A stretch of DNA of 64,000 nucleotides from Acheta domesticus (taxonomy: Eukaryota > Arthropoda > Insecta > Orthoptera > Gryllidae): NCBI GenBank assembly GCA_031308135.1, contig JAHLJT010009436.1:220735286-220799285 (forward strand). Reading direction: 5' to 3'. Made by a program: the position numbers and the translations under genes. Position 1 is the first letter of the stretch. Each line of letters opens with the position of its first letter. Under the pieces are notes generated by a model. It searched no databases, had not been told where the DNA came from, and saw only the letters and a program-made list of their open reading frames with translations. Positions 54,293 through 64,000 of the stretch are shown here, in pieces.

Positions 54293-55494
54293 AATCATGC
54301 ACTTCACTTACGAGACTAATGACAATAGCAGTTGACACACCCGGAATCACTAACAATCAATCAATCGGCTACCCAAGTTGGTATCGGTTCCCGTAGAATA
54401 TCAGTAAATAAAACAAACGTTTTAAATTTTCCAGTACAGAATTTTCTTAAAACCACGAACAATTTTATTCAACAAAATAAAATAAATTTCCAACAAATTT
54501 ATAAAGGGAAGTACAAAAACTCTACGTACCACAGTCACGTATCTAGAAAACGCATTTTTTAATCAATAAAAAAATTGGTCCTAGTAATGAGATTATTCTT
54601 TACAAGCGGGATTTGACAAGATAATTCACAGGTCAAGGATGTACAAGACATTATCTACATGCTCCTAAAACTTCCTAATACCCAAGGAAAAGTAAAGAAA
54701 AGAAAAGTTTTGTCCGATGAAGGACTCTTCCTTAAGGAAATCGGAAGCTCGATCGACCTACCTTCCGTTCTTCCTTCCGATCTCGTTCCCCAGAAAAGGG
54801 GTCGAGAGAGTCGGATGTGGTGGGGCCAACCAAACAAGGCAGTATCACGCCTCTTTGAGAGAAAGAAACTTAAGAGAAAAAACAATTGGTTTCTCCGTTA
54901 CTCAGCGTACAACAGTATCAAAAATGTTATAAAATTCAAACCGCATGACGTAATGTTTTATAACAAACGAAAGAATTTGCAGGCGCAGAATAAATATTGT
55001 TTGAAATTATTGATAATTTTGGCAATATTAAACTGAAAAATGTAAGGGTAATTTCCGAAAATATATAAAAAAATATTGCTGACACATTAAGTAAATATTT
55101 AATAAAATTCCAAAAGATATTTTTTGAAGGAAGCACAAACCTTACATATTTAATTCACTCATGTGTTCTGTATTACTAATTATGAACTTTATTTCTATTG
55201 GCAGTCTCTATCTCCATGCCATCTAATATGTATTATCAAAAAAATATTCATTGAAAATGTTTAAAAGGGGAAATAATTAGAGTGTGATTCAATAACTTGC
55301 TGATACAATCCTCTTAACACTTATTTTATGCAAAGTGGCGAGATATACATTCTTCTCTACAATAACATAATTTTCTTTACGCGGGCTGAGGGCGGAGAGA
55401 TTAGAACTTTGTCTCCTTTCACAAGTTTGACCTGCGAGAGAAAAAATTAGAGATACGGAGACATTTTTCATATTAAATTCAAAACCCATTTTAC
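54293..55494. other. AT-rich stretch without recognised gene
   Basis: Frames 54659-55036 plus (125 codons, Lys-rich) and 54655-54885 minus overlap in a slightly GC-richer patch (54700-54800). Neither matches a family I recognise. Confidence 0.45.
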
Positions 55495-56160
55495 TTTCTC
55501 GCCTTACTTCATAGGAAGAGAAAGTATTCTAATCGTGTAATTTTTTAACAGAAAAACTCTTATTGCCAGGCTCTGGTAACGAAAAAGTGGATAAATTTTA
55601 TTCCTAATTGTAGTAAATTACTTCCTCTAACACGTTGTACAGTCAGAATCCATGTTTTGTGAGTTCTTGATACCAAAAAATTGATAATAAAACGGTAGGC
55701 CGTCCTTCCAACGCTAGGTCTAAGCTGTTCATACGCTTTTCTCCAAAATCCATATTCCCTGATCCAAACGAAATCAACCACTGGGAGTGTGAAACATATT
55801 TTGATTTTTGCTATTACTTTACATAACGCCTCCACATTTTCGAAATTTTCTCAAAAGTGGCCCCAAACTTTTTTTTATTAAACTTTGTCTTCGGATAGCC
55901 TCAAAAACGCTTAAAAGAATGGCGTAGGTATCATTTTTCTTGAAATGTCTTCTTTTTCGATAATTGCAAAAGTTTAATATTTTCGGCGTCTTCCTACAAC
56001 TACAATATTGACGATAGATATTTTTCCCACTGAAATTTGTTGTTCAAAGATCTTGAAATAATGTCATGCACAATATTGCGAAAATATGAGTAGATTTAGC
56101 GTAACTTTGAAATGAATACAGGCAATTTTTAAGCTAACAGTTTATCAAAAAGTTTTAATT
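55495..56160 (-). repeat. TE-A family repeat, copy vi
   Basis: Minus-strand copy. The end carries the hairpin ACTTTCTC...GAGAAAGTAAAA (plus strand 55491-55526). Inside are the complements of the shared phrases CTAACACGTGG-like, CTAGGTCTAAGCTG and GCGTCTTCCTACAACTAC. Frame 55560-55835 minus lies wholly within it and is not considered a gene. Confidence 0.6.
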
Positions 56161-56829
56161 TTTTAAAAATTTCTCCTCGTACGTATCAAACAATGGTAAG
56201 AAAGCTCGAAATCAGTGTAAACACAATTCGCGCTGTATCCATAGATACCTTAAGCCCTAAATATAAGATTACCTGTGTATTAGGAGACACCTTAAAGGTG
56301 TGGTATCCACTCTTACAAGTAATCAATAACTTAATACTGAACTATATACTTCAACATAAACTGACCTCCGCTCCTTCTTTTAAAACATCGATGCAAACTG
56401 AGAATACCTTATTCAATCTCTCTCCCTCTCTTCCTCCCTCTCTCTCTCCTTCTCCCTCTCTCCTTTCCCTCTCCCTCTTTCTCACTCCTCTCCCTGGCCC
56501 TCTCTCTTCATCTCCATCATTCTCTTCCCTTTCACATCGCCACTTAGTTGGGAGACCAACAGCCATCAAAGTAAATGTTTAATGCCCTGACGGGCTAATG
56601 GCTCAAATGGAAACATACGTAATGATATCCTACAGTTTCCACAGGCAGGAAACTAGACCATCAGCCTCTACTCTCTTAGTCGGTTCTGCCGAGATTCGAA
56701 GAAATAGACTTTATTCTTATACCTGTACCTGAGCATGATGCCCGTACCTGGAATAGATAAATGATTTGTTGAGTAGGCGATTACTAAAATGTGATCAGAA
56801 TTATGCGGGAGAAGTAATAAAATGAGAGA
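56161..56829. other. Stretch with CTCTCC-rich simple tract
   Basis: 56415-56530 is a pyrimidine-rich simple repeat (CTCTCCCTCTC units). No gene is seen; the 129-codon plus frame is mainly a translation of this tract. Confidence 0.6.
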
Positions 56830-57240
56830 CAGGAAAAAAGGGAGTATCGAACCCACAGGTCCATCACCAATTTCAAATGGATCAAGAGAGATTTGAACCG
56901 CGGTGCCAGAGGTGAACTGCAAGCGCAAGGCAAGCGTTCTGTTCGCTATTCAATGGGACTCCGCCAATGCAAACTCTGCATTACGATAACTACCTAAACC
57001 TTACGGCCATACTTGTAACTGAGTGAATGGTTTTAATGGGAAAGTGATGAGGAAAACATAATGTGAATGTTGAAAGAACAATAATGGAATGGAAGGCAAG
57101 AAAAACAAGAGAACCCCGGATAATCTGTCGCAAATCCGCTGTGTTCACCAAAAATTCCACACGGATCAAACAGGATTTGAAACGCGGTTCCAGCGGTGGA
57201 TGTGGAAGATAAGTGGCCTCACAGCTCCACAACGGGTTGA
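56830..57240 (-). repeat. SINE-3-like tandem pair, minus strand
   Basis: Read on the minus strand, two related units follow each other. Each has a tRNA-like B-box region, GGAACCGCGTTTCAAATCCTG in the first and GCACCGCGGTTCAAATCTC in the second. Each continues with TTGATCC and an AATT-TGGTGA segment. Upstream of each is a plausible A-box region (GTTGTGGAGCTGTGAGGCC for the first). They are diverged copies of one tRNA-derived family in tandem. Confidence 0.55.
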
Positions 57241-57436
57241 CACTATACTGCGATTTTCGTAACTCTGCCCCTGACAGGAATTAGCTGTTGACGCTTTCAT
57301 CCAATCGGGAGCTTGAACGTCACCATAGTGACGTCACGGTAGCGACGTCACTGTAGCGCCATACAAGCTCCCGATTGGATGGCAGCGAAACAGCTGATTC
57401 CTGTCAGGGACGGAGTAGGAAAGTCGCAATATAGTG
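57241..57436. mobile_element. Palindromic MITE, copy 1
   Basis: The 196-bp element is almost wholly an inverted repeat. CACTATACTGCGATTTTCGTA, then CTGACAGGAAT and CCAATCGGGAGCTTG, return in complement at the right end (CAAGCTCCCGATTGG ... ATAGTG). The loop contains a CRE octamer TGACGTCA at 57329-57336. The second copy at 57657-57839 defines the family. Non-coding. Confidence 0.8.
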
Positions 57437-57656
57437 GTGCCTACTGGTGGCAGCGGCATGCCTCGTGGCACTTTGCCATGCAACGAGCTTCTCTGCGCAA
57501 CTAGCGTCGGGAAAGGGAACTATTAGTAACCCCGCCGTTTTACAATAGTGGTGTCGTAATCTCTGGTGGCGGGGTAATGAACTGCGTGGAGAGGTGATTT
57601 CGTCGTGGCACTCGTGCCACGGACTCCCGCTCGCGGCATCGACCTTGACAACATTG
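57433..57656 (+). mobile_element. hAT-type MITE copy between the palindromic MITEs
   Basis: Homologous in the same orientation to the MITE at 61476-61709 (CTTCTCTGCGCAACTAGCGT, CCGTTTTACAATA, TAATGAACTGCGTGGAG, GCACTCGTGCCACGGACTC). It ends GACCTTGACAACATTG directly against palindromic copy 2. The left terminus is degraded (TAGTGGTG). No clear target duplication. Confidence 0.7.
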
Positions 57657-57839
57657 CACTATACTGCGATTTTCGTAACTTTGTCCGTGACAGGAATCAG
57701 CTGTTTCGCTGCCATCCAATCAGGAGCTTATATTTCGCGACAGTGACGTCACAATGGTGACGTTCAAGCTCCCGATTGGATGAAACCGTGAACAGCTGAT
57801 TTCTGTCAGGGACAAAGTTGCGAAAATCGCAGTGTAGAG
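57657..57839. mobile_element. Palindromic MITE, copy 2
   Basis: Same family as 57241-57436. It starts CACTATACTGCGATTTTCGT and ends with the complement (GCGAAAATCGCAGTGTAG). It also keeps TGACGTCA in the loop (57744-57751). Confidence 0.8.
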
Positions 57840-58614
57840 GAAAGAAGAAACGATGAAGGCAAGCATCGCGCGGCGCCGCAGCGCACCGCACCTTTCTTCC
57901 TTCCGGTTGCGGCCGATGATTCACCGACTTGTGCCATCGTCGCCGACGGCCGTAAATTCCCCGGGGAACAAACGCAGCCTTTCCGCCGCGCCCATTCCTC
58001 GTCCCGCGAGGCGCTCGCCCGCGCAGGTTTATCAACTTCCCGGCGCGCGAACGAAGATTCACGAACCAGCTGGTAACCTCCCCTGCCTGTCATGCTCGAT
58101 TAATCGGATTGCGAAACGCACATTGCGCATGAGGCAGACGCTGACGGCTGCTAAATTTAAAAAACGAACCATTGTCATTCCGAATCCTGACTTCAGAATT
58201 TTTTTTTTTTTAAGAAATAGACCGCTACATTCTGCTTCTTAGATTTGATTTGATGCGTGGTTGAAGATATTTTGTAATTTCATCACGACGCGGTTTGCAA
58301 AGGTTTTTTTTATTGAAAATACAGGATGACGACTTGAAGGTCGTTTGTTATGGTTCTGACGTGGTCTGTTAGGGTCCGAGGACCCGCGACATTTTTTATT
58401 TATTTATTTATTTTATTTAAAGTTGCATCAACGACAAGGTTATTAGCGACTGCTAATATACATGTTATATTACATTTAATACAGGATTGGATAACAGTGA
58501 AAATACAATTTAAGCAAGAGTGAAACAGTAATTTACAAATGACATACTTATATATTGTCATGTACTTTTAATAATTTACACAATATTAATATTTTTTCTG
58601 TAAAAAAAAATAAT
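57840..58614. other. GC-rich patch then AT-rich sequence
   Basis: 57850-58090 is GC-rich with antisense overlapping frames (57697-58093 minus, 57853-58242 plus) that match no family. After a T-run at 58200 the sequence is AT-rich, with a TTTA repeat at 58396-58422. Confidence 0.45.
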
Positions 58615-58757
58615 CCGCGACATTTATCGGAGAAAAACCTGGAAACTACTGATCAGAGCAGCCGGTCACTAAACTTTTCCTCTAGACAACGCCTGATTTA
58701 GACCTAGCTAATGCCGAAACTCGCACCGTGAGACCACCCGACCAGAAGCACTGTAGT

Positions 58758-58765
58758 GTCATCAG
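58758..58765 (+). other. Target-site duplication GTCATCAG, left copy
   Basis: Perfect 8-bp match to 60048-60055, immediately outside the terminal inverted repeat. Confidence 0.85.
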
Positions 58766-60047
58766 TAAGGCCCGGATAATTATGTACTAAAAATGAGGAA
58801 TATATGTACATATATATGTATTATAATGCATAGAAATATGTAATAAAAAGTAAGAAATATGTAACACTTTAATTATTATATCAATTCTTTTTAATAAAAT
58901 AATTTTACTTAAATATTGATCTGAAGACTTAATAAACTCGTTAAGACAAAAATTAAAACATAATACCCTTCATAATTCTATTGTTTACAATCATCTCTGT
59001 AACAATGAGAAAGAAATATTTGCTTCAAATACTTAGAAATGAAACTTTTCCTATTATCTGTTCGAGGGCCTTGCATCGACTACGTGTTCCACATCGCACG
59101 AAGTTATTGGTTTATATTTAAACTTTGTCCCAACATGTCACTGTCCAATGCTATTCACAGATTAAGGAATAAAAACAATGCTGGTTGATATTTAATCAAT
59201 TGACTCTTAAATAGCACAAATTCCGCTTTCTTTAATGATGTTCTTACTCAAGACGCTATTGCTAGACTTCTCTGAAAAGGTACACCAAATTTTACCTTTG
59301 GCAAATTCCCAGTCGCCGTTTCCAGAAGGTTTAAGCCAATCGCCGTGAATTATTTTCTGTCATTTTCGTATTCAAAAGCTGCAGTGCCACATCGTGATTT
59401 TACTTCAGATTTTCACCTCACAGAGATACTTTCCAAACAAGGGTTTAGGCTCTCCCGTAACAAACGGGGAAAGAAAACTATCAATGGCGCTTTCTGAGCT
59501 GCGTTGGTGCGTGTAATTTTTGCCGAAGGATATTAAAGTCAAGGGAGACCTCTGGAAAATGCGTCGTGGGCGCGAGTTATCGCCTGCTAGACATCATTGT
59601 CATACACCAACTTCCTTTCCGAGCAGTATTTTGTTCACTGTTATACTCGCGCTGAAATCTATACACTGAAAGCTTTGGAGAGCAATAACGCCTTGCCCTT
59701 TTGTAGGATATTGCGTGCTGAAATATCAACATATTTACGTGATGCAATAGCGCCAATTTAGAGAGGGGGCTGCAAAAAAATTGTTTGACAATGCTGAATT
59801 GTTAGTCTGGATGGTTCCCTATCAAAAACATATAGAATAAATGAAGAAGTATACAAAAATAATTCAGAAAAACGGAAATATTAAGAAATATTTAAAAATG
59901 TGTACTATTGAGTAAAACATGTAAATATATGTAATAAAAAGTCAACATTTTTAGGCATTAATTGACATGAAACGTAAATATATCGTGGTTTTGACTTGAT
60001 TGAGTTAACTTACGGAAATATGTATTTACATAATTATCCGGGTCCTA
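58766..60047. mobile_element. Non-autonomous TIR transposon, hAT-type by 8-bp TSD (1282 bp)
   Basis: The termini are TAAGGCCCGGATAATTATGT at the left and the complement of TAGGACCCGGATAATTATGT at the right, flanked by GTCATCAG on both sides. Subterminal direct motifs (ATATGTAATAAAAAGT) occur near both ends (about 58843 and 59926). No transposase frame is present. Eight-base duplications and termini beginning T-A-R-G fit hAT best; other 8-bp-duplicating superfamilies are not excluded. Confidence 0.8.
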
Positions 60048-60055
60048 GTCATCAG
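60048..60055 (+). other. Target-site duplication GTCATCAG, right copy
   Basis: Matches 58758-58765 exactly. Confidence 0.85.
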
Positions 60056-60085
60056 CTGACGCCCTGGGCCTCCTCAGCCGGTAAC

Positions 60086-60950
60086 CTAGATGGAACTGCA
60101 GCTCTCAGTCGCCAGATTGCAGCACAATTGCGATGAGTGGATCAGCGACCTCTGTCAGCGTTGCGCCGTACCAGCGCCACCCGCAACGCACACTGAGACT
60201 CCTTAATAGTTAAGACACTTTATGCAGAGTATTGACTCGGCAGGAGACGCAAGAAATGGATACAGATACAATTGTTTGTGTACAGTGAACATCATCTCCT
60301 GATCATCTCACGATTTAATTTCATTCTCAAGGATTTACGGCCCTTCCAGCTTTCCTTTGAGAACATTTCCGCCCTCACTGTCCAACAATATTGCCAATTT
60401 ATAAAACTCGGATTCCTTCTTTGCACTGGGTGAAATTCTTGCAAATATTGCGGTAGACGATGTGAAAGTACATGGGTGTAGAAAGTTCGTGCATACAAAT
60501 CAACCAAATAGTGAGAATAAACGCAGAGAAATTGATTTAAGTGCCAAAAGTTCAGATTTAATTTTTTTAAACCACAAAGTGATGAATTTGTCAAGGCCAA
60601 TGCAGTGCTATTGACTCTGAAACTCCGAGACTTTCCATTTAGTTACAATCTACTACAAAACGCAGCGCTTTCTGTATTACCGCCTGTGAATCTCAGACAG
60701 TTTTTTCCTGTTGTTCACACTTTTTGTTTTCTACATAACGTATTTGTGACTGGAACTATTAAGCAAATTATGTAGTTAATACATGTTAATCGTGTTAACA
60801 TTAAAATAGTGTTACTTTGTCCATTTCAGAAGGAAAAAATATACCTTCATCTTAAAAATCTAAGTCCGACTATTTTGACATTGTTCGGAGTCACGTACTC
60901 ATTCGCTGCCCAAAGGTAGACGGTACTATTTTGGCAATGACTGTTTAATA
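60086..60950. other. Stretch without recognised gene
   Basis: Frame 60292-60600 minus (102 codons) has no family similarity. No repeat match was noted. Confidence 0.5.
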
Positions 60951-60959
60951 TTTGCTAGT

Positions 60960-61430
60960 CGATGACTGCGTTATTATCCAAAGTGACCCCCGAGAGTTTT
61001 CCGGACAGAACCCTTCCAGCTCGACCACTGTCCAGCGTAAGAGCCCTGCATTCCACGTGTCCTCGCCTGCGAATAGTTCGGGGATGCCTGGGCCGCACAG
61101 GAGCCCCGGCGGCGCGGCGCGGCGGGTCGACTCCCAGAGCGGGCAATAGGTTTCACACCGTCCCTCTCGCCACATACCAGCGCCCGCCCCCGCCCCCAGG
61201 GGCAGGGCCCGCCCCCGCGCGCGGGCGAAATGTGAGAGGGGGCGTGGGGAACTAAACGGAGCGTCCGGGGCCCGTGGGACGACGCGACGCGGCGCGGCGC
61301 GGCGGCAGAGGAGGAAGGCACAGAGACGCGGGTCGGGTGGAAGCACCAGATCCTGTGCACGCGGTGCGACAGCGGGAAGTCGGTCGATGGGGAAATGGAG
61401 CGGCCGCGCGGAGAGGGTCGCAGAGAGTTA
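60960..61430. promoter_or_regulatory. CpG island with GC boxes, possible promoter
   Basis: CpG-dense block containing several GC boxes (CGCCCGCCCCCGCCCCC near 61180 and CCCGCCCCCGCGCG near 61209) and GGCGCGGCGCGG repeats. Four mutually overlapping frames on both strands (up to 133 codons) are low-complexity and not called. Likely regulatory or untranscribed GC-rich DNA; an attached gene is not visible. Confidence 0.4.
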
Positions 61431-61467
61431 AGATGGGCAGTTAGATATGAAATAGATAGACAGATAG

Positions 61468-61475
61468 ATGTAGAC
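61468..61475 (+). other. Target-site duplication ATGTAGAC, left copy
   Basis: Differs by one base from ATGTAGAT at 61710-61717. It lies just outside the MITE terminus CAGTGGTGTCAAGGTC. Confidence 0.65.
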
Positions 61476-61709
61476 CAGTGGTGTCAAGGTCTTCTACTAG
61501 TGGCAGTGTCACGCGTCGTGGCATCGTAGCATGCCATGAGCTTCTCTGCGCAACTAGCGTCGGGAAAGAAAACGATTAGTAACCCAGCCGTTTTACAATA
61601 GGGATAGCATTGTCTCTGGTGGTGGGGTAATGAACTGCGTGGAGGGACAATTTCGTTGTGGCACTCGTGCCACGGACTCACGCTCGTGGCATCGACCTTG
61701 ACAACACTG
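61476..61709 (+). mobile_element. hAT-type MITE (234 bp)
   Basis: The ends are CAGTGGTGTCAAGGTC and GACCTTGACAACACTG, inverted repeats of the hAT form CAG.G.T...CAA. They are flanked by an 8-bp duplication with one mismatch. The internal sequence matches 57433-57656. The long minus frame 61484-62083 crosses this MITE and is not a gene. Confidence 0.85.
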
Positions 61710-61762
61710 ATGTAGATAAACCTGACATTCACAGGGCATGGATGTTTTAAAGTAAACCTTAA

Positions 61763-62057
61763 GAGATTCAGAAAGACAGAAGACGTGGTATGCTTATCCT
61801 GCAGCCAGGAACTAGACGACGCCGAACGCACGCCATTCCACTGCCCGAGATGGACCCCTATGATACGAGAGGTCGGGTTCAATGTCACACCACAAAACAT
61901 GGTGACACTAATGAACTGTAACAAGGAGAAACGGACATCAATAGAAAGATATATCAATGTCACTCTCAAGAAGAAGGAAGAAGACGAAAAAAATAGCAGG
62001 AAAAAGTCGAACTTGAAAGGTACCTCAAATACTACAGCTGGCACCACCCCGAAGTAA
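61763..62057 (+). pseudogene. R1-like LINE ORF2 C-terminal fragment
   Basis: The plus frame reads FRKTEDVVCLSCSQELDD, then FHCPRWTPMIREVGF and TPQNMVTLM. It ends in a Lys/Glu-rich stretch (LKKKEEDEKNS). This is the C-terminal zinc knuckle and tail typical of R1/I-group non-LTR elements (C-x2-C-x8-H-x4-C; TP.N.V..M; KE.DE). The expected histidine is arginine here. All upstream RT sequence is missing, so it is a short truncated remnant, lying just downstream of the MITE. Confidence 0.75.
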
Positions 62058-62204
62058 TGCATTATTGCGGTTCCAAGGTGCATAACGTTAGGAACATATA
62101 GGGTAATGTGGTTTTAGCGAGTGAAAATCTCACACTGCTGAGTAGTATTGCGGGCTTTTCAGCGTTTTGTTGAACACAATTCCCCTCGTAAAGATACCAA
62201 ATAG

Positions 62205-62210
62205 ATAGAT

Positions 62211-62245
<35 letters not shown>

Positions 62246-62700
62246 CAGGCAGAGAGGAGTGAATCTGGAAGCACATGGTGAGGAGGGGTGGAGCAGAGCT
62301 GAGAATAGGCAGAGGAAGGGACAGAGCGGTCTGGGAGAGACTGGTCGAGGAGCACGGATCGTGCCGAGAGATGAGGTACAGAGGAGGAGGAGGAGGAGGA
62401 GGAGAAAGAGGAGGAGGAGGAGGAGTCCTGTGGCAGTAGGGGGGTCTGGGAGAGACGTGGCGTGAGGAGGTGGGAGTGCCTGTGGGAAACCGGGCGAGGA
62501 GGGTGTGAGCCATCTGGAGGAAAGGCCTAGGGGGCTGGAGCCGGCGTGGGGGTGACGGGACATTTAGGCCTGGCGGGGCCTGGCAGAGACGGGGCGGATG
62601 AAAGGAACGGGTCTGGGACAGTGGGAGCGGGGAGCGCCTGAGCAGAGCTTCGCTGGCAGGGAAGGAGGCCTGGGGAGGGAGGGGCGTTGCAATGGGCTCA
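62205..62700. repeat. Purine-rich tract (GA and GGA microsatellites)
   Basis: GA repeats at about 62209-62246 and GGA repeats at about 62377-62422 lie within a 500-base stretch that is strongly purine-rich on the plus strand. The Pro/Ser/Leu-rich minus frames (62062-62795) are translations of this tract. Confidence 0.75.
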
Positions 62701-62746
62701 TGACTGCCGTCTATATGGGGAATAAAGGCAGGTGATGTAATTAAAT

Positions 62747-62945
62747 TTTTAAAAGGGCCATTGATTTTTTGGGGCAGACATTCACAGTGTAACAAACTTT
62801 ATTAACCTCATGATGAAGGTCAATGACTTTTGAAACTTTGGTTAATAAATACGTACAAATTCATTACAACATTTTTTTAATAAAGTTTGTTATACTGTCA
62901 AAGTCTGCCTCAAAAAAATAAATGGACCTTCTAAGAATTTAGAAA
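62747..62945. mobile_element. Foldback MITE with ~55-bp inverted arms
   Basis: 62752-62804 (AAGGGCCATTGATTTTTTGG, GCAGACATTCACAG, TAACAAACTTTATTAA) returns in inverted form at 62874-62938 (complement reads AAGGTCCATTTATTTTTTTG and so on). The two arms share about 85% of bases. The spacer is about 70 bases. Non-coding. Confidence 0.7.
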
Positions 62946-63630
62946 ACATCAAGTAAAGCAGTCTTTGATTAATTTCATTCAAGTAATTTAAAATTTAACA
63001 TTAGCAAAGGTGATTTAATTACCAAGCTGCGAGACTGACAGGAACGTGAAACGGCGAAGTGGCGATGCTAAATAGCTAATTGTTAGATAGCAAAAACGAG
63101 GAAAATGACACTTGGGATTAAAGAAAGCAAAGTTGATGCAAAATAGTGGTTTGGCATGTAAGAACAAAGGTGGGATGTGGAGAAAAAAGGATGAAAGTGT
63201 TAAGGAGATATATACTATATAAAACCTATTCAATCCTTGATGCTGAATATTTAGAACCTTATTCACTGGGATTCTCTGCATATTATTGCAACGGTATTAT
63301 TATATTTATTTACCCCTACTCCTACTTGCCCTCACGTTCTGGTGCCAATGCAACTGTTCCTCCTACCACTACTCAGTTTATCAATACTATTATTATCTAA
63401 TGGCGTTGCATAAATTTGTTTGGGTAATAGGTCGTGGACGCCCCCCCCGTACGGGAAATACCTGTAAACAACGTTTAATATGGCAACATGCACAGGACTA
63501 CTAAATACTGGAATGATAACATGTTTTCAAAACAGGAAAGAAAGAACTTTAATTCTTTTCTTTTGTTGCTCACGGCAACAATGCAACAATACATGAATAT
63601 TCCCTCAAGCTTGGCAACATTATTTGGACA
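62946..63630. other. AT-rich stretch without recognised gene
   Basis: Short frames only (63015-63281 minus, 63146-63400 plus), with no family similarity. Confidence 0.5.
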
Positions 63631-63724
63631 CGAAATTACCATCAATTACATTACATGAAATTTCAATTAATCAAATTACGTGAGATTACCATCAATCCAG
63701 TTACAAGAAATTACCGTTAATCAG
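63631..63724. repeat. 25-bp tandem repeat, about 3.8 units
   Basis: Diverged units of 25 bases, each built on GAAATTACCATCAATTACA (GAAATTTCAATTAATCAA, GAGATTACCATCAATCCA and GAAATTACCGTTAATCAG are variants). Confidence 0.75.
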
Positions 63725-64000
63725 CAGATTTGCAATTGTTTTATGTTCAGGAATTCCTTTACTCAAGAAAAAAAACAATATCATTAACAACTTTTTCTTA
63801 TACGTACGTATTTGCCAAATACAACAATGAAAATGTAAAGAAAACAATACTAATTTTTTTTATTGCCGGCTGACAAACAATTACGTTCGTTCTGTTTTAA
63901 AATTTCGAAAATTCCATTATTCTTGCCAATGTTTATTTAATTTATTTGAATGTACGCGAGCACAGATCTGATGTTAAATAATTACGCTGCGAACGCGACA
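63725..64000. other. AT-rich end of window, nothing identified
   Basis: No gene or repeat was recognised. Confidence 0.5.

Larger units (their letters stand above)
58615..60085 (-). repeat. SINE-1 copy split by a transposon
   Basis: 58615-58765 and 60048-60085 are the two parts of one minus-strand SINE-1. The left part has GATCAGAGCAGCCGG and the ACTGTAGTGTCATCAG segment. The right part continues GTCATCAGCTGACGCCCTGGG, where other copies read CATCAATTGATGCTCTGAG. The 1.28-kb element at 58766-60047 interrupts it and has duplicated GTCATCAG. Confidence 0.7.

Noticed and set aside
56193..56582. 129-codon plus frame
   Set aside because: Its second half is a translated CTCTCC microsatellite; the first half has no signature.
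60945..61360. Four overlapping frames in the 61-kb CpG island
   Set aside because: Same reason; no frame is favoured and no motif is present.
61484..62083. 199-codon minus-strand frame
   Set aside because: It runs through the hAT-type MITE and antisense to a recognisable LINE fragment.
62062..62795. Pro/Ser/Leu-rich minus frames up to 221 codons
   Set aside because: Translation of the GA/GGA purine tract and the foldback MITE.

Overview
The window is eukaryotic and almost certainly arthropod, most likely insect. It has no operons or bacterial-style genes and is mostly AT-rich non-coding DNA. Its recognisable sequence is the usual insect repeat load: jockey-clade, R1-like and restriction-like-endonuclease (RLE) LINEs, Ty3/gypsy fragments, PIF/Harbinger and hAT-type DNA elements, palindromic MITEs and several tRNA-derived SINE families. 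The species cannot be named from this sequence. The low gene density suggests a large insect genome.

Only one intact, recognisable host-type gene is seen: a small secreted single-domain WAP (four-disulfide core) protein at 35775-36038, inside an extremely GC-rich island. Two older relics of a different secreted WAP gene lie at about 7757-8040 and 24883-25123. Each keeps a TATA box, an initiator-like site, a start codon and a signal peptide, and each is followed in another frame by the C-terminal half of a WAP domain. They sit in a duplicated block of roughly 0.9 kb. A THAP-domain N-terminus (29836-29934) is the other trace of a protein family.

Layout: 1-0.57 kb, repeat copy A carrying SINE-1; 0.57-1.3, GC-rich island; 3.0-3.9, GC-rich palindromes and a foldback repeat; 4.0-5.5, jockey LINE joined to a gypsy integrase fragment; 6.0-7.5, AT-rich repeat family TE-A; 7.5-8.9, WAP relic 1 and gypsy pol fragment; 13.1-16.9, a duplicated segment carrying two TE-A insertions; 16.9-19.9, a 5'-truncated jockey LINE with an 8-bp target duplication; 19.9-24.5, LTR-like and unassigned sequence; 24.6-25.7, WAP relic 2; 26.9-27.6, repeat copy B; 29.8, THAP fragment; 30.3-31.2, PIF/Harbinger element; 31.7-33.2, TE-A and SINE-2; 35.0-36.1, SINE-1 then the WAP gene; 37.8-38.3, tRNA-like sequence, hairpin and SINE-2; 41.7-42.8, the uninterrupted partner of the 13-15 kb segment; 44.0-45.5, RLE LINE flanked by ATT arrays; 46.9-47.4, SINE-1; 50-52, inverted repeat, TE-A and a CpG island; 53.7-54.3, SINE-1; 55.5-57.8, TE-A, SINE-3 pair and a MITE cluster; 58.6-60.1, SINE-1 split by a 1.28-kb TIR transposon; 61.0-62.9, CpG island, hAT-type MITE, R1-like LINE end, purine-rich tract and a foldback MITE.

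The genes do not form a pathway. The main biology visible is layered transposition, several events being datable by nesting or target-site duplications, and the birth and decay of small secreted WAP proteins. No CRISPR array, rRNA gene or confident functional tRNA gene was found, and I did not find a convincing new multi-gene system.
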